39,463 nucleotides of DNA from the NCBI GenBank assembly GCA_966250375.1, contig CBINHE010000037.1, forward strand, positions 1 to 39,463. The letters run 5' to 3'. Position 1 is the stretch's first letter; every line of letters begins with the position of its first letter. A program made the translations under genes and the position numbers. A model generated the notes under the pieces. That model ran no database searches. It was not told the DNA's origin and saw only the letters and a program-made list of their open reading frames with translations. This DNA is from CAMLDH01 sp966250375 (GTDB taxonomy: Bacteria > Pseudomonadota > Gammaproteobacteria > Burkholderiales > Burkholderiaceae_D). This document shows positions 25,715 through 34,524 of this stretch, piece after piece.

Positions 25715-28270
25715 ATGCCTGATATTACTACCTCGCAACTGTCCGCTACCACCGAGCAGACGCTGGCTCTGCAAAAAATGCTGCAACAGGCGATCGATCA
25801 TCATCAGTCCGGCAACCTCGAAGATGCCGAAACCTTGTACCGCAATATTCTTGAAGTCAATCCGGATCACGCCGAGGCCAACCACAACCTGGGTGCGCTG
25901 GCAGTGCAAGTGGAACAGGCCCAAGCCGCATTGCCTTACCTGACGGCCGCGTTGCAGGCCGACCCGGCGCAACAGCGGTACTGGCTCAGTTATATCCAAG
26001 CGCTGGTGCTGGCCGGCGAGATGGAGGGGGCGTCGCAGGCGCTGGAGTTGGGGCGGCAGCATGGCGTACTGCAAGGGGAGGCTGTCGACAGGCTCGCCAA
26101 ACGCATAGCGGTGCCAGACCAGCCGGCGAAATTGGTGCTGGAAGCGGGTGTCGTCACGGTGACGCCGCCCCTGTGCTTTCAAGACGAAGAAACAACGCAG
26201 ACGCCATCGGAGGCGCAACAGCCTGCAAAACCGGCGGGAAGGGCGTCTAGCGAAAATAAAAGAAAACCTTCCACGAAGGAGTGCCAGGCATTGTTGAACT
26301 GCGTCGGGCAACGCAAGTTCGGCAAAGCGGAAACGATGGCCCGAACGCTCACTCTGCGCTGTCCGAATGATGGCTTCGGCTGGAAGATGCTGGCGTTGGC
26401 GTTGCTGGGGCAGCAGCGGACAGAGGAGGCGGAAGCGCCGATGCGAAGAGCTGCGAATCTGCTGCCGAACGATCCCGACGTCCATAGTCTTCTGGGCCTC
26501 ATCAACAATGTTCAGAAGCAGCCCTCCCAGGCTGAACCCAGCTTGCGCCGGGCAGTACAGCTTCAGCCGAATTCGGCCGTCGCGCATTATGAGCTGGGAT
26601 ATTTCCTCTTCGTGCAGCACCGTTTCACGGAATCGGCGGTTAGCTTGCGCCGCGCGATCGAGATCGGGCCTGATACCGGTGACATGCATTATTACTTGGG
26701 CACGATTTTCCGTTACCAAAATCGGCTGACCGAGGCGGAGGCTAGTTTGCGCCGGGCAGTGCAGCTCGATCCGGATTTGGACGGTGCACACAGAGAACTC
26801 GCGGGGGTGTGTCAAGAGCAGGGCCGCTACGCCGAAGCGGAAGTGCATTGGCGTCGAATGCTGGAGCTCGCTCCAGACAATGTCGATGCATATCGAGGTC
26901 TTGTTTCGGTTCTAGTGGATCAGGGGCGGCTCAGCGAAGCGGAAGCCTGCACGCGGCGCGGGATCGCGCTTGAGGCTGACTCGCCGTCGCTTCAAACGGC
27001 TCTGCTTTTCACGCTGAACTACGATCCCGACAAGTCTGCAGAGGAAATCTTTGCGGCGTACCGCGACTACAACGAGCTTCTCGGTTTGCCGCACCACAGC
27101 GCCTGGCGGGACCACGAAAACTGTCGGAGCACGGCGCGGCGGCTGAAGGTGGGGTACGTATCCCCGGATTTTCGCCGGCACTCCATGTCAACTTTTCTGG
27201 AACCCTTGCTGGCGCATCACGACAAGCAAGTGGTGGAAGTGTATCTCTACGCCGAATTGAGCAAAACGAGCAAGGAAGATGCCGTATTCCAGCTTGAAAG
27301 CAAATCAGAGGATGCGGAGACCCAGCGTTACCGGACGTATGCGGATCACTGGATTCCCACGGTGGGATTGTCCGACGAGGCACTGGCGGAGCGTATCCGG
27401 GCCGACGGCATCGATATTCTGGTGGATCTGGCCGGCCATACGATGGGGAATCGCTTGAAAGTGTTCGCGCGCAAGCCGGCACCGGTGTCGCTGTCGTGGC
27501 TGGGATATGGCTACACTACCGGGCTGACGGCAATCGATTATTTTCTGACCGACAGCGTGAACAGCCCTGAGGGCAGTGAGAGCTTGTTTTCGGAAGCCCC
27601 GTGGCGGTTGGCAACACCAGGCTTTGTCTATCGGCGGCGGGAAGGAATGGGGGCGGTATCGCCTTTGCCAGCGGCGCGGCATGGGAAAGTCACTTTTGGC
27701 ACATTGACGCGCGCGATCCGCATCAACCACCGCACGATCCGGGTGTGGTCTGAAATACTCAAACGCGTGGACAATGCGCAACTGCTCATAGACAGCCTCA
27801 ATTTCCAGGCGCCAGAGACACAGGCATTGCTGACGGAGCGCTTCGCCGCGCACGGAATTGGTCCGGAACGGCTCGTGGTCGGCTTCCATAGTCCGCCGTG
27901 GGACCTGCTGCGCGAGATGGACATAGGGCTGGACTGCTTTCCGCACAATTCGGGGACAACCTTGTTTGAAACCCTGTACATGGGCGTGCCCTACATCACC
28001 TTGGCGGGGCGACCCAGCGTCGGGCGGCTGGGAAGCAGTATCCTGGAAGGCGTCGGCCATCCGGAATGGATCGCCCGCAGCGAAGAAGAATATATAGAAA
28101 AGGCGGTGGCGCTGGCGTCCGACTTGCCGGCGCTGGCGGCGATACGCGCCGGACTGCGGAGCGAGATGGAAGCCGGGCCGCTGATGGACGAGCCGGGATT
28201 TGCTCGCAAGGTGGAGGCCGCATATCGGGAAATGTGGATCAAGTGGAGTTCGGGCGATGTCAATTGCTGA
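25715..28270 (+). CDS. TPR/GT41 O-GlcNAc transferase-like protein (copy 1)
   Basis: The product (851 residues) is a soluble glycosyltransferase of the OGT/SPINDLY family (GT41). Residues about 10-130 and 205-430 are tetratricopeptide repeats, several with the form ASLRRAVQLDPD. The catalytic half has GYVSPDFRRHS with His489, matching His498 of human OGT. It also has LVDLAGHTMGNRL, WLGYGYTTGLTAIDYF, an EILKRVDNAQ segment with Lys683 (the counterpart of human Lys842) and CFPHNSGTTLFETLYMGVP. GT41 enzymes move a sugar from a nucleotide donor to Ser/Thr or Asn of proteins. It has about three more TPRs than copy 2. The start is uncertain: no strong ribosome binding site, and the codon aligned with the copy 2 ATG is ATA (25673). 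Flagellin as target is inference from context. Confidence 0.9.
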   Translation: MPDITTSQLSATTEQTLALQKMLQQAIDHHQSGNLEDAETLYRNILEVNPDHAEANHNLGALAVQVEQAQAALPYLTAALQADPAQQRYWLSYIQALVLAGEMEGASQALELGRQHGVLQGEAVDRLAKRIAVPDQPAKLVLEAGVVTVTPPLCFQDEETTQTPSEAQQPAKPAGRASSENKRKPSTKECQALLNCVGQRKFGKAETMARTLTLRCPNDGFGWKMLALALLGQQRTEEAEAPMRRAANLLPNDPDVHSLLGLINNVQKQPSQAEPSLRRAVQLQPNSAVAHYELGYFLFVQHRFTESAVSLRRAIEIGPDTGDMHYYLGTIFRYQNRLTEAEASLRRAVQLDPDLDGAHRELAGVCQEQGRYAEAEVHWRRMLELAPDNVDAYRGLVSVLVDQGRLSEAEACTRRGIALEADSPSLQTALLFTLNYDPDKSAEEIFAAYRDYNELLGLPHHSAWRDHENCRSTARRLKVGYVSPDFRRHSMSTFLEPLLAHHDKQVVEVYLYAELSKTSKEDAVFQLESKSEDAETQRYRTYADHWIPTVGLSDEALAERIRADGIDILVDLAGHTMGNRLKVFARKPAPVSLSWLGYGYTTGLTAIDYFLTDSVNSPEGSESLFSEAPWRLATPGFVYRRREGMGAVSPLPAARHGKVTFGTLTRAIRINHRTIRVWSEILKRVDNAQLLIDSLNFQAPETQALLTERFAAHGIGPERLVVGFHSPPWDLLREMDIGLDCFPHNSGTTLFETLYMGVPYITLAGRPSVGRLGSSILEGVGHPEWIARSEEEYIEKAVALASDLPALAAIRAGLRSEMEAGPLMDEPGFARKVEAAYREMWIKWSSGDVNC

Positions 28271-30503
28271 ACCTTCTCCGATAACTTCCCCGGAAGGTAT
28301 GGCCAATACTGCTACCTCGCAACCGTCCGCCGTTACCGAGCAGGCGCTGGCGCTGCAAAAAATACTGCAACAGGCGATCGAATATCACCAGTCCGGCAAT
28401 ATCGAAGATGCCGAAACCTTGTATCGCAACATTCTGGAAGTAGATCCGAATCACCCCGAAACCAACCACAACCTGGGTGTGCTGGCAGTGCAAGTGGAGC
28501 AGGTCCAGGCGGCGTTGCCTTACCTGACGGCTGCGTTGCAGGCCGACCCGGCGCAGCAGCGTTACTGGCTCAGTTATATCCAGGCGCTGGTGCTGGCCGG
28601 CGAGATGGAGGGCGCGTCGCAGGCGCTGGAGTTGGGGCGGCAGCATGGCGTATTGCAGGGGGAGTCTGTCGATGCATTGGTGCATCGCATGGCAGAGCCC
28701 GCACAGGCTTCCGGGAAGTTGGTAATGGAGCCTGGCGTCGTCAAGGTCACGTCGTCGGCAAACCATCAAAGCGAAAAAACGCAGACGGCACCGAAGGCGC
28801 TGCGGCCCGGGAAATCCGCTGCATCGAAAGCGCCTCGTAGCGGAGGCGGAGAAGAAAGCGTCAAGGAACGTCAGGCAGTATTGAACTGTTGGAAACAACG
28901 CAGGTTCGGCGAAGCGGAAACGATGGCGCGCTCGCTCACAGCGCGTTTCCCAAGACGGGGATTCGGCTGGAAGATGCTGGCGATGGCGCTGCTGGCGCAG
29001 CAGCGAATAATGGACGCGCTGGCGCCGGCGCAAAGAGCGGCTGAGCTGTCGCCGGACGATCCCGCAGTGCATATCGATCTGGGCGTCATTTTTCGAGCAC
29101 ATGGCCGATTCATGGAGGCGGAAGCTTCTCTGCGCCGGGCAGTGCAGCTCGATCCGGATTTGGCCGACGCGCATAGAAATTTGGGGGCCGTGCTTACCGA
29201 GCAGATGCGTTTCGCAGAAGCGGAAGCCAGCCAGCGCCGCGCGCTTGCGCTTGAGCCAGATCGTGTGCGCGCGCACCAAGCCCTGCTTTTTCTGTTGAAT
29301 TACGATGCCGACAAGTCCGCAGAGGAAATCTTTGCGGCGTACGGCAACTACAACGAGCGCATTGGCTTGCCGCATCGCAGCGCCTGGCGGGACCATACGA
29401 ACAGCCGGGACGCGATGCGGCGGCTGAAAGTCGGCTATGTATCGCCGGATTTTCGCAACCACTCGGTACGGTTTTTTTTGGAACCTTTGCTGGCGCATCA
29501 TGACAAGCAAGCGGTGGAAGTGTATCTCTACGCCGAACTGCGCCAGGAAGATGCGCAGACCCAGCGTTACCGGACATATGCGGATCACTGGATTCCCACG
29601 GTGGGATTGTCCGACGATGCACTGGCAGAGCGTATCCGGGCTGACGGCATCGATATTCTGGTGGACCTGGCCGGCCATACAGAGGGAAATCGCTTGCAGG
29701 TGTTCGCACGCAAGCCGGTGCCGGTGTCGCTGTCGTGGCTGGGATATGGCTACACCACCGGGCTGATGGCAATCGACTATCTTCTGACCGACAGCGTGAG
29801 CAGCCCTGAGGGCAGTGAGAGCTTGTTTTCGGAAGCCCCGTGGCGGTTGGCAACACCAGGCTTTGTCTATCGACCGGCGGAAGGGATGGGGCCGGTATCG
29901 CCTTTGCCGGCGGCGCGGCACGGGAAAGTCACTTTTGGCACATTGACGCGCGCGATCCGCATCAACCACCGGACGATCCGGGTGTGGTCTGAAATACTCA
30001 AACGCGTGGACAATGCGCAACTGGTCATAGACAGCCTCAATTTCCAAACGCCAGAGACACAGGCATTGCTGACGGAGCGCTTCGCCGCGCACGGAATCGG
30101 TCCGGAACGGCTCATGATCGGCTTCCATAGTCCGCCGTGGGACCTGCTGCGCGAGATGGACATAGGGCTGGACTGCTTTCCGCACAATTCGGGGACAACC
30201 TTGTTTGAAACCCTGTACATGGGCGTGCCCTACATCACCTTGGCGGGGCGACCCAGCGTCGGGCGGCTGGGAAGCAGTATCCTGGAAGGCGTCGGCCATC
30301 CGGAATGGATCGCCCGCAGCGAAGAAGAATATATAGAAAAGGCGGTGGCGCTGGCGTCCGACTTGCCGGCGCTGGCGGCGATACGCGCCGGACTGCGGAG
30401 CGAGATGGAAGCCGGGCCGCTGATGGACGAGCCGGGCTTCGCCCGCAAGGTGGAGGCCGCATATCGGGAAATGTGGATCAAGTGGAGCGAGAAAAAAACA
30501 TGA
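28257..30503 (+). CDS. TPR/GT41 O-GlcNAc transferase-like protein (copy 2)
   Basis: This tandem paralogue of the preceding gene has 748 residues from ATG 28257. That ATG overlaps the end of copy 1 by 14 bases. The N-terminal TPR block and the C-terminal third are nearly identical at DNA level to copy 1 (for example 27897-28195 against 30136-30434), while the central TPR part and the linker differ. Catalytic landmarks are kept: GYVSPDFRNHS with His402, LVDLAGHTEGNRL, the EILKRVDNAQ segment with Lys582, and CFPHNSGTTLFETL. A shorter start at ATG 28299 is possible. The stop overlaps the next gene by four bases (ATGA), tying it to nucleotide-sugar synthesis. Confidence 0.92.
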   Translation: MSIAEPSPITSPEGMANTATSQPSAVTEQALALQKILQQAIEYHQSGNIEDAETLYRNILEVDPNHPETNHNLGVLAVQVEQVQAALPYLTAALQADPAQQRYWLSYIQALVLAGEMEGASQALELGRQHGVLQGESVDALVHRMAEPAQASGKLVMEPGVVKVTSSANHQSEKTQTAPKALRPGKSAASKAPRSGGGEESVKERQAVLNCWKQRRFGEAETMARSLTARFPRRGFGWKMLAMALLAQQRIMDALAPAQRAAELSPDDPAVHIDLGVIFRAHGRFMEAEASLRRAVQLDPDLADAHRNLGAVLTEQMRFAEAEASQRRALALEPDRVRAHQALLFLLNYDADKSAEEIFAAYGNYNERIGLPHRSAWRDHTNSRDAMRRLKVGYVSPDFRNHSVRFFLEPLLAHHDKQAVEVYLYAELRQEDAQTQRYRTYADHWIPTVGLSDDALAERIRADGIDILVDLAGHTEGNRLQVFARKPVPVSLSWLGYGYTTGLMAIDYLLTDSVSSPEGSESLFSEAPWRLATPGFVYRPAEGMGPVSPLPAARHGKVTFGTLTRAIRINHRTIRVWSEILKRVDNAQLVIDSLNFQTPETQALLTERFAAHGIGPERLMIGFHSPPWDLLREMDIGLDCFPHNSGTTLFETLYMGVPYITLAGRPSVGRLGSSILEGVGHPEWIARSEEEYIEKAVALASDLPALAAIRAGLRSEMEAGPLMDEPGFARKVEAAYREMWIKWSEKKT

Positions 30504-31270
30504 AAGCCGTCATTCTTGCCGGCGGCCTGGGAACCCGCATCAGCGAAGAAACCCATCTCAAACCAAAACCGATGATCGAGATCGGCGGCAAGCCCATCCT
30601 TTGGCACATCATGAAGATGTATTCCGCGCACGGCGTGAATGACTTCGTGATTTGCTGCGGTTACAAGGGCTACCTCATCAAGGAATATTTCGCCAATTAT
30701 TTTCTCCACATGTCCGATGTCACGTTCGACATGGAGAACAATCGCATGGAAGTTCACCACCACAAGGCCGAACCTTGGCGGGTGACGCTGGTCGATACCG
30801 GCGAAGATACGATGACAGGCGGGCGGTTGAAGCGGGTGGCGGAGCATGTGAATGACGAGGATGCCTTTTTCTTCACCTACGGCGACGGTGTGGCGGACCT
30901 GGATATTTCCGCGTCCCTGGCATTCCACTTGGAACACGGAAAGCAAGCTACCGTGACGGCGGTACTGCCGCCGGGGCGCTACGGCGCGCTGAATATGGAA
31001 GGCGACGTGGTGCAAGGCTTCACCGAGAAACCGAGAGGCGAGGGCGGACTCATCAACGGCGGTTTTTTCGTCCTCTCGCCGGGCTGTCTGACGCGCATCG
31101 ATGGCGACGCGACAAGCTGGGAGCAGGAGCCGCTGTCGGGTCTCGCCGCCGCCGGCGAACTGATGGCGTTCCAGCACGATGGCTTCTGGCAGCCGATGGA
31201 TACCTTGCGCGAGAAAAACCTGCTGGAACAGTTGTGGCAGTCGGGTAGCGCGCCATGGAAGGTATGGTGA
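30500..31270 (+). CDS. rfbF: Glucose-1-phosphate cytidylyltransferase
   Basis: This enzyme makes CDP-glucose from CTP and glucose 1-phosphate, the entry to CDP-6-deoxy sugars. The 256-residue product has the nucleotidyltransferase signature MKAVILAGGLGTRISEETHLKPKPMIEIGGKPILWHIM. Family-specific segments are FFFTYGDGVADLDI, FTEKPRGEGGLINGGFFVLSP and FWQPMDTLREKNLLEQLW. The frame is open upstream inside copy 2 of the OGT gene, but ATG 30500 gives the correct start and ATGA coupling. It is followed by CDP-glucose 4,6-dehydratase, the standard pair (rfbF-rfbG, also called ddhA-ddhB). Confidence 0.95.
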   Translation: MKAVILAGGLGTRISEETHLKPKPMIEIGGKPILWHIMKMYSAHGVNDFVICCGYKGYLIKEYFANYFLHMSDVTFDMENNRMEVHHHKAEPWRVTLVDTGEDTMTGGRLKRVAEHVNDEDAFFFTYGDGVADLDISASLAFHLEHGKQATVTAVLPPGRYGALNMEGDVVQGFTEKPRGEGGLINGGFFVLSPGCLTRIDGDATSWEQEPLSGLAAAGELMAFQHDGFWQPMDTLREKNLLEQLWQSGSAPWKVW

Positions 31271-32340
31271 TGGCTGTATCGCCACAGACCTGGCAGGACA
31301 CTTCTGTTTTTCTCACCGGTCACACCGGGTTCAAGGGTGGCTGGCTGGCTTTGTGGCTGCATGCATTGGGGGCGCGGGTGCATGGCTATGCGCTGAACCC
31401 GCCTACTTCGCCCAGTCTGTTCGAGGCAGCCGGCGTGTCGGCAGCGCTTGCTTCCGATATTCGGGCGGATCTAGCGGATCTTGCCGCTCTCAAGTCCGCG
31501 CTGGCCGCGGCTCGGCCGCGCGTGGTGTTCCACCTGGCGGCGCAACCCTTGGTCCGGGCCGGCTATGCCGACCCTGTCGCTACCTTTGCTACCAACGTCA
31601 TGGGTACGGCCCATGTGCTGGAAGCGATACGCGCAACCGACAGTGTGGAAGCGGTGGTGATCGTCACCACCGACAAGGTGTACGACAACCTCGAATCGAT
31701 GCGCCCCTATTGCGAAACCGATCCGCTGGGCGGGCATGACCCCTATAGCGCCAGCAAGGGCGCAGCCGAAATCGTCACCGCCAGCTATCGGGCCAGCTTT
31801 TATGCCTGTCCTAACGGACATCCGGCGCGTATCGCCACGGCGCGGGCCGGGAATGTGATCGGCGGCGGAGATTGGGCGCAGGATCGACTGGTGCCCGATT
31901 GCCTGAAGGCTTTTGCGGCAGGCGGTGCCGTGAACCTGCGTTATCCGGGCGCAGTGCGCCCTTGGCAGCATGTGCTGGAACCCCTTTCCGGTTATTTGCA
32001 ACTGACGCAGGCGCTGCTGGAGGTGGACGGTGCCCGTTTTGCCAATGCCTGGAATTTCGGACCCGATGCGAGCGGCGATGCCACGGTAGGCGAGGTGGCC
32101 GAGGCCGTGGCCGGGTTGTGGGGCGACGCGGCGCGAATCGACTTTCCTCACGGCGGCCAGCATCCGCATGAGGCAGGATTGCTGCGGCTGGACATCGCTC
32201 GCGCCCGGAATGAACTAGGCTGGCAACCGCGCTGGACGCTCCAGACCGCGCTGCGCAACACGGTGAGTTGGCATAAATCCTGGCTGCTCGGCGCTGACAT
32301 GGCAGCCGTCACGCTGGCGCAGATCGAGGAATACGCATGA
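31270..32340 (+). CDS. rfbG: CDP-glucose 4,6-dehydratase
   Basis: An extended SDR that converts CDP-glucose to CDP-4-keto-6-deoxyglucose. From ATG 31270 it has 356 residues, typical for the family. The NAD-binding motif TGHTGFKGGWLALWL is near residues 16-30, with TTDKVYDN and the catalytic YSASK (Tyr159, Lys163). AGNVIGGGDWAQDRLVPDC and GAVRPWQHVLEPLSGYL are strongly family-specific. Three ATGs occur at 31255, 31264 and 31270. The last overlaps the rfbF stop and has GGAAGG six bases upstream, so I prefer it. Confidence 0.95.
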   Translation: MAVSPQTWQDTSVFLTGHTGFKGGWLALWLHALGARVHGYALNPPTSPSLFEAAGVSAALASDIRADLADLAALKSALAAARPRVVFHLAAQPLVRAGYADPVATFATNVMGTAHVLEAIRATDSVEAVVIVTTDKVYDNLESMRPYCETDPLGGHDPYSASKGAAEIVTASYRASFYACPNGHPARIATARAGNVIGGGDWAQDRLVPDCLKAFAAGGAVNLRYPGAVRPWQHVLEPLSGYLQLTQALLEVDGARFANAWNFGPDASGDATVGEVAEAVAGLWGDAARIDFPHGGQHPHEAGLLRLDIARARNELGWQPRWTLQTALRNTVSWHKSWLLGADMAAVTLAQIEEYA

Positions 32341-32939
32341 GTATCGTCTCGACCGCTCGCTTCGAATTTCGCCCGACCACGCTGCAAGGCGTGTGGCGCG
32401 TATCGCGCAAGCCGATTGGCGATGATCGCGGGTTCTTTTCGCGCCTTTATTGCGCGCAAGAGTTCGCTGCCATCGGTCTTGCCAAACCGCTTGCCCAGAT
32501 CAACCATTCGTTTTCCAGACAGCGCGGTACGATCCGGGGATTGCATTTTCAGTACCCGCCGCATGCCGAAAGCAAGGTAGTGACGTGCGTGGCCGGGCGC
32601 ATTTTTGACGTTGCCGTGGACTTGCGGCGCGGTTCTCCAAGCTTTCTGCACTGGTTCGGCACGGAGCTTTCCGCAGATAACCAGGAAAGCCTTGTCATTC
32701 CTCCCGGCTTTGCACACGGATTTCAGACACTGTCCGACGATGCAGAGATTGTGTATCTGGTAACCGCTGCTTACTCTGCGCAGGCGGAGAGCGGGGTCAA
32801 TCCTTTCGATCCGGCAGTGGGCATCCAGTGGCCGGAGACGGTGAGCGAGATATCGCAACGAGATGCGCAACGGGAAATGCTGAATCCAACGGAATATGCC
32901 GGCGTGAGCGATGCTGCACCGGAGGCGCCACATGACTGA
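32337..32939 (+). CDS. RmlC-like sugar 3,5-epimerase
   Basis: This cupin resembles dTDP-4-dehydrorhamnose 3,5-epimerase, but here it follows CDP-glucose 4,6-dehydratase. It therefore probably epimerises CDP-4-keto-6-deoxyglucose at C3 and/or C5 (inference). The 200-residue product has INHSFSRQRGTIRGLHFQYPPHAESKVV, with the catalytic-type His in RGLHFQ. Then come VAGRIFDVAVDLRRGSPSF, VIPPGFAHGFQTL, and the C-terminal ESGVNPFDPAVGIQWPE. It overlaps rfbG by four bases (ATGA) and the next gene by eight. Confidence 0.88.
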   Translation: MSIVSTARFEFRPTTLQGVWRVSRKPIGDDRGFFSRLYCAQEFAAIGLAKPLAQINHSFSRQRGTIRGLHFQYPPHAESKVVTCVAGRIFDVAVDLRRGSPSFLHWFGTELSADNQESLVIPPGFAHGFQTLSDDAEIVYLVTAAYSAQAESGVNPFDPAVGIQWPETVSEISQRDAQREMLNPTEYAGVSDAAPEAPHD

Positions 32940-33756
32940 GACCGGTATTACCGTGCTGGGTAGCGGTGGTTTCATCGGAAGCCATCTGGCGCGCTACCTG
33001 CAGCACCGAGGCTACTGCTGCAATTTGCCGGGGAGGGGGGATGAATCCTTCTATACCCGTCCTCTCGGCCATGTCATTTACGCGATTGGTCTGACGGCGG
33101 ATTTCCGGTCCAGACCGCTCGATACGGTGGAGGCGCATGTTTGCGTGCTGCGACGCCTGATCCAGACTGGAAATTTCACCTCTCTGACCTATCTCTCCAG
33201 CACCCGGGTCTATGCCGGTTTGGAAAATACTGCCGAAACCGCATCGCTTCTGGTGAACCCGAACAACCCAGGCGACCTTTACAATATTTCCAAGCTCATG
33301 GGAGAGTCGCTGTGCCTGCACGGCGGCAAACCGAATATGAAAGTGGCGCGGCTGTCGAACGTGGTTGGTTTGCGCCCGGACCCGGACATCTTCATCGATC
33401 AGCTCCTGAAAGAAGGATGTCGTACTGGCAAGGTGATATTCCGGACCTCCCTGGCCTCCAGGAAGGATTATCTTTTCATCGACGATGCGGTGGAATTGCT
33501 GACCCGCATCGCGCTGTCCCCGGAAACCGGGATTTACAACGTTGCCAGCGGCGAAGCAACCGAAAATGGAGAAATCGCCGATGCGCTGGCAAAGGAGATG
33601 GGATTCGAGATTGCCGTCGCCCCCAATGCATCCACTTGGGGTTTTACCGCGATCGATATTACAAAAGCCCAAACCCGTTTTCAGTTCTCGCCCCGGCGTT
33701 TCTCCGATTATTTTCCTGCTTTTCTCCAAAGCTATCGTCTGCAAAAAGGACTTTGA
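32932..33756 (+). CDS. NAD-dependent epimerase/dehydratase (SDR), probable sugar 4-ketoreductase
   Basis: An extended short-chain dehydrogenase of 274 residues. The Rossmann motif GSGGFIGSHLARYL lies near residues 11-24, TYLSSTRVYAGLEN supplies the catalytic Ser/Thr strand, and YNISK supplies the Tyr and Lys. By position, reduction of the 4-keto group of the CDP-sugar is the likely role (inference); dehydration or epimerisation cannot be excluded. GGAGG six bases before ATG 32932 decides the start. The stop directly touches the next ATG. Confidence 0.82.
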   Translation: MTETGITVLGSGGFIGSHLARYLQHRGYCCNLPGRGDESFYTRPLGHVIYAIGLTADFRSRPLDTVEAHVCVLRRLIQTGNFTSLTYLSSTRVYAGLENTAETASLLVNPNNPGDLYNISKLMGESLCLHGGKPNMKVARLSNVVGLRPDPDIFIDQLLKEGCRTGKVIFRTSLASRKDYLFIDDAVELLTRIALSPETGIYNVASGEATENGEIADALAKEMGFEIAVAPNASTWGFTAIDITKAQTRFQFSPRRFSDYFPAFLQSYRLQKGL

Positions 33757-34515
33757 ATGACTTACCTCGAAACGACACCCGACGCCCATCCAGATTATCG
33801 CGAGGAGAAACAGAAGCGCATTGCCTCATTCTCCAAGGATGAAGAATTCCGCGCGCTATCCAATGCATGGCGGGCGATGGCGCTGGAAAAAAAGTACATG
33901 AACACCTTTTCCTGGCTGGGCCGCCCGATGATTCAACTGCCGATGGATGCCATGGCGATGCAGGAGATCATTTGGGCCGTCAAGCCGGATTTGATTATCG
34001 AAACCGGCGTTGCGCACGGCGGCTCCTTGATGCTGTCCGCATCGATGCTGGAAATGATAGGTCACGGGGAGGTGCTGGGCGTGGATATCGAAATCCGTTC
34101 GCATAACCGCCAGGCGATTGAACAGCATCCGCTGGCCAAGCGCATTTCCCTGATAGAAGGCTCCAGCATCGATCCAGAAGTGATTCGCCAGGTACAGTCA
34201 TGCGCAGCTGGCAAAAAGAAAGTGCTGGTCTGCCTCGATTCCAATCACACCCACGACCATGTCCTGGCCGAACTCAACGCCTATGCGGGCCTGGTCAGCG
34301 TAGGCAGCTATTGCGTGGTGTTTGATACCTTCGTGGAAGATATGCCTGCCGATTATGTCTGGACGGACCGTCCTTGGGGCAAAGGCAATAATCCGAAGAC
34401 AGCAATCTGGGCATGGATGAAGGAGCATCCTGAGTTCGAGATCGACCGTTCGGTGGAAGACCGCCTGCTTATTACGTCGGCGCCGGACGGCTTTCTACGC
34501 CGCATTGCCGCATAA
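33757..34515 (+). CDS. CmcI-type (cephalosporin hydroxylase family) methyltransferase
   Basis: This 252-residue protein resembles the CmcI / rhamnosyl O-methyltransferase family, whose members bind S-adenosylmethionine in a Rossmann-like fold. Motif I is LIIETGVAHGGSLMLSASML, and the downstream VLVCLDSNHTHDHVLAELNAYAGLV and YCVVFDTFVEDMP carry the acidic/His metal-site pattern. The W-rich tail DRPWGKGNNPKTAIWAWM is typical. The name cephalosporin hydroxylase is historical; a sugar O-methyltransferase is more likely here. The ATG abuts the previous TGA. Confidence 0.86.
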   Translation: MTYLETTPDAHPDYREEKQKRIASFSKDEEFRALSNAWRAMALEKKYMNTFSWLGRPMIQLPMDAMAMQEIIWAVKPDLIIETGVAHGGSLMLSASMLEMIGHGEVLGVDIEIRSHNRQAIEQHPLAKRISLIEGSSIDPEVIRQVQSCAAGKKKVLVCLDSNHTHDHVLAELNAYAGLVSVGSYCVVFDTFVEDMPADYVWTDRPWGKGNNPKTAIWAWMKEHPEFEIDRSVEDRLLITSAPDGFLRRIAA

Positions 34516-34524
34516 GGAGGGGTA

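Noticed and set aside
25703..26848. A 381-codon minus-strand frame antisense to OGT copy 1
   Set aside because: Same cause: it mirrors the frame of the paralogue and shows no recognisable family.
28260..30299. A 679-codon open frame on the minus strand, antisense to OGT copy 2
   Set aside because: It is the mirror of a GC-rich coding region with strong third-position bias; it has no domain resemblance, and the plus-strand product is a clear GT41 protein.
33757..34515. Antibiotic (cephalosporin) biosynthesis gene
   Set aside because: The family name comes from CmcI, but the neighbours are sugar genes and no beta-lactam pathway genes are present.
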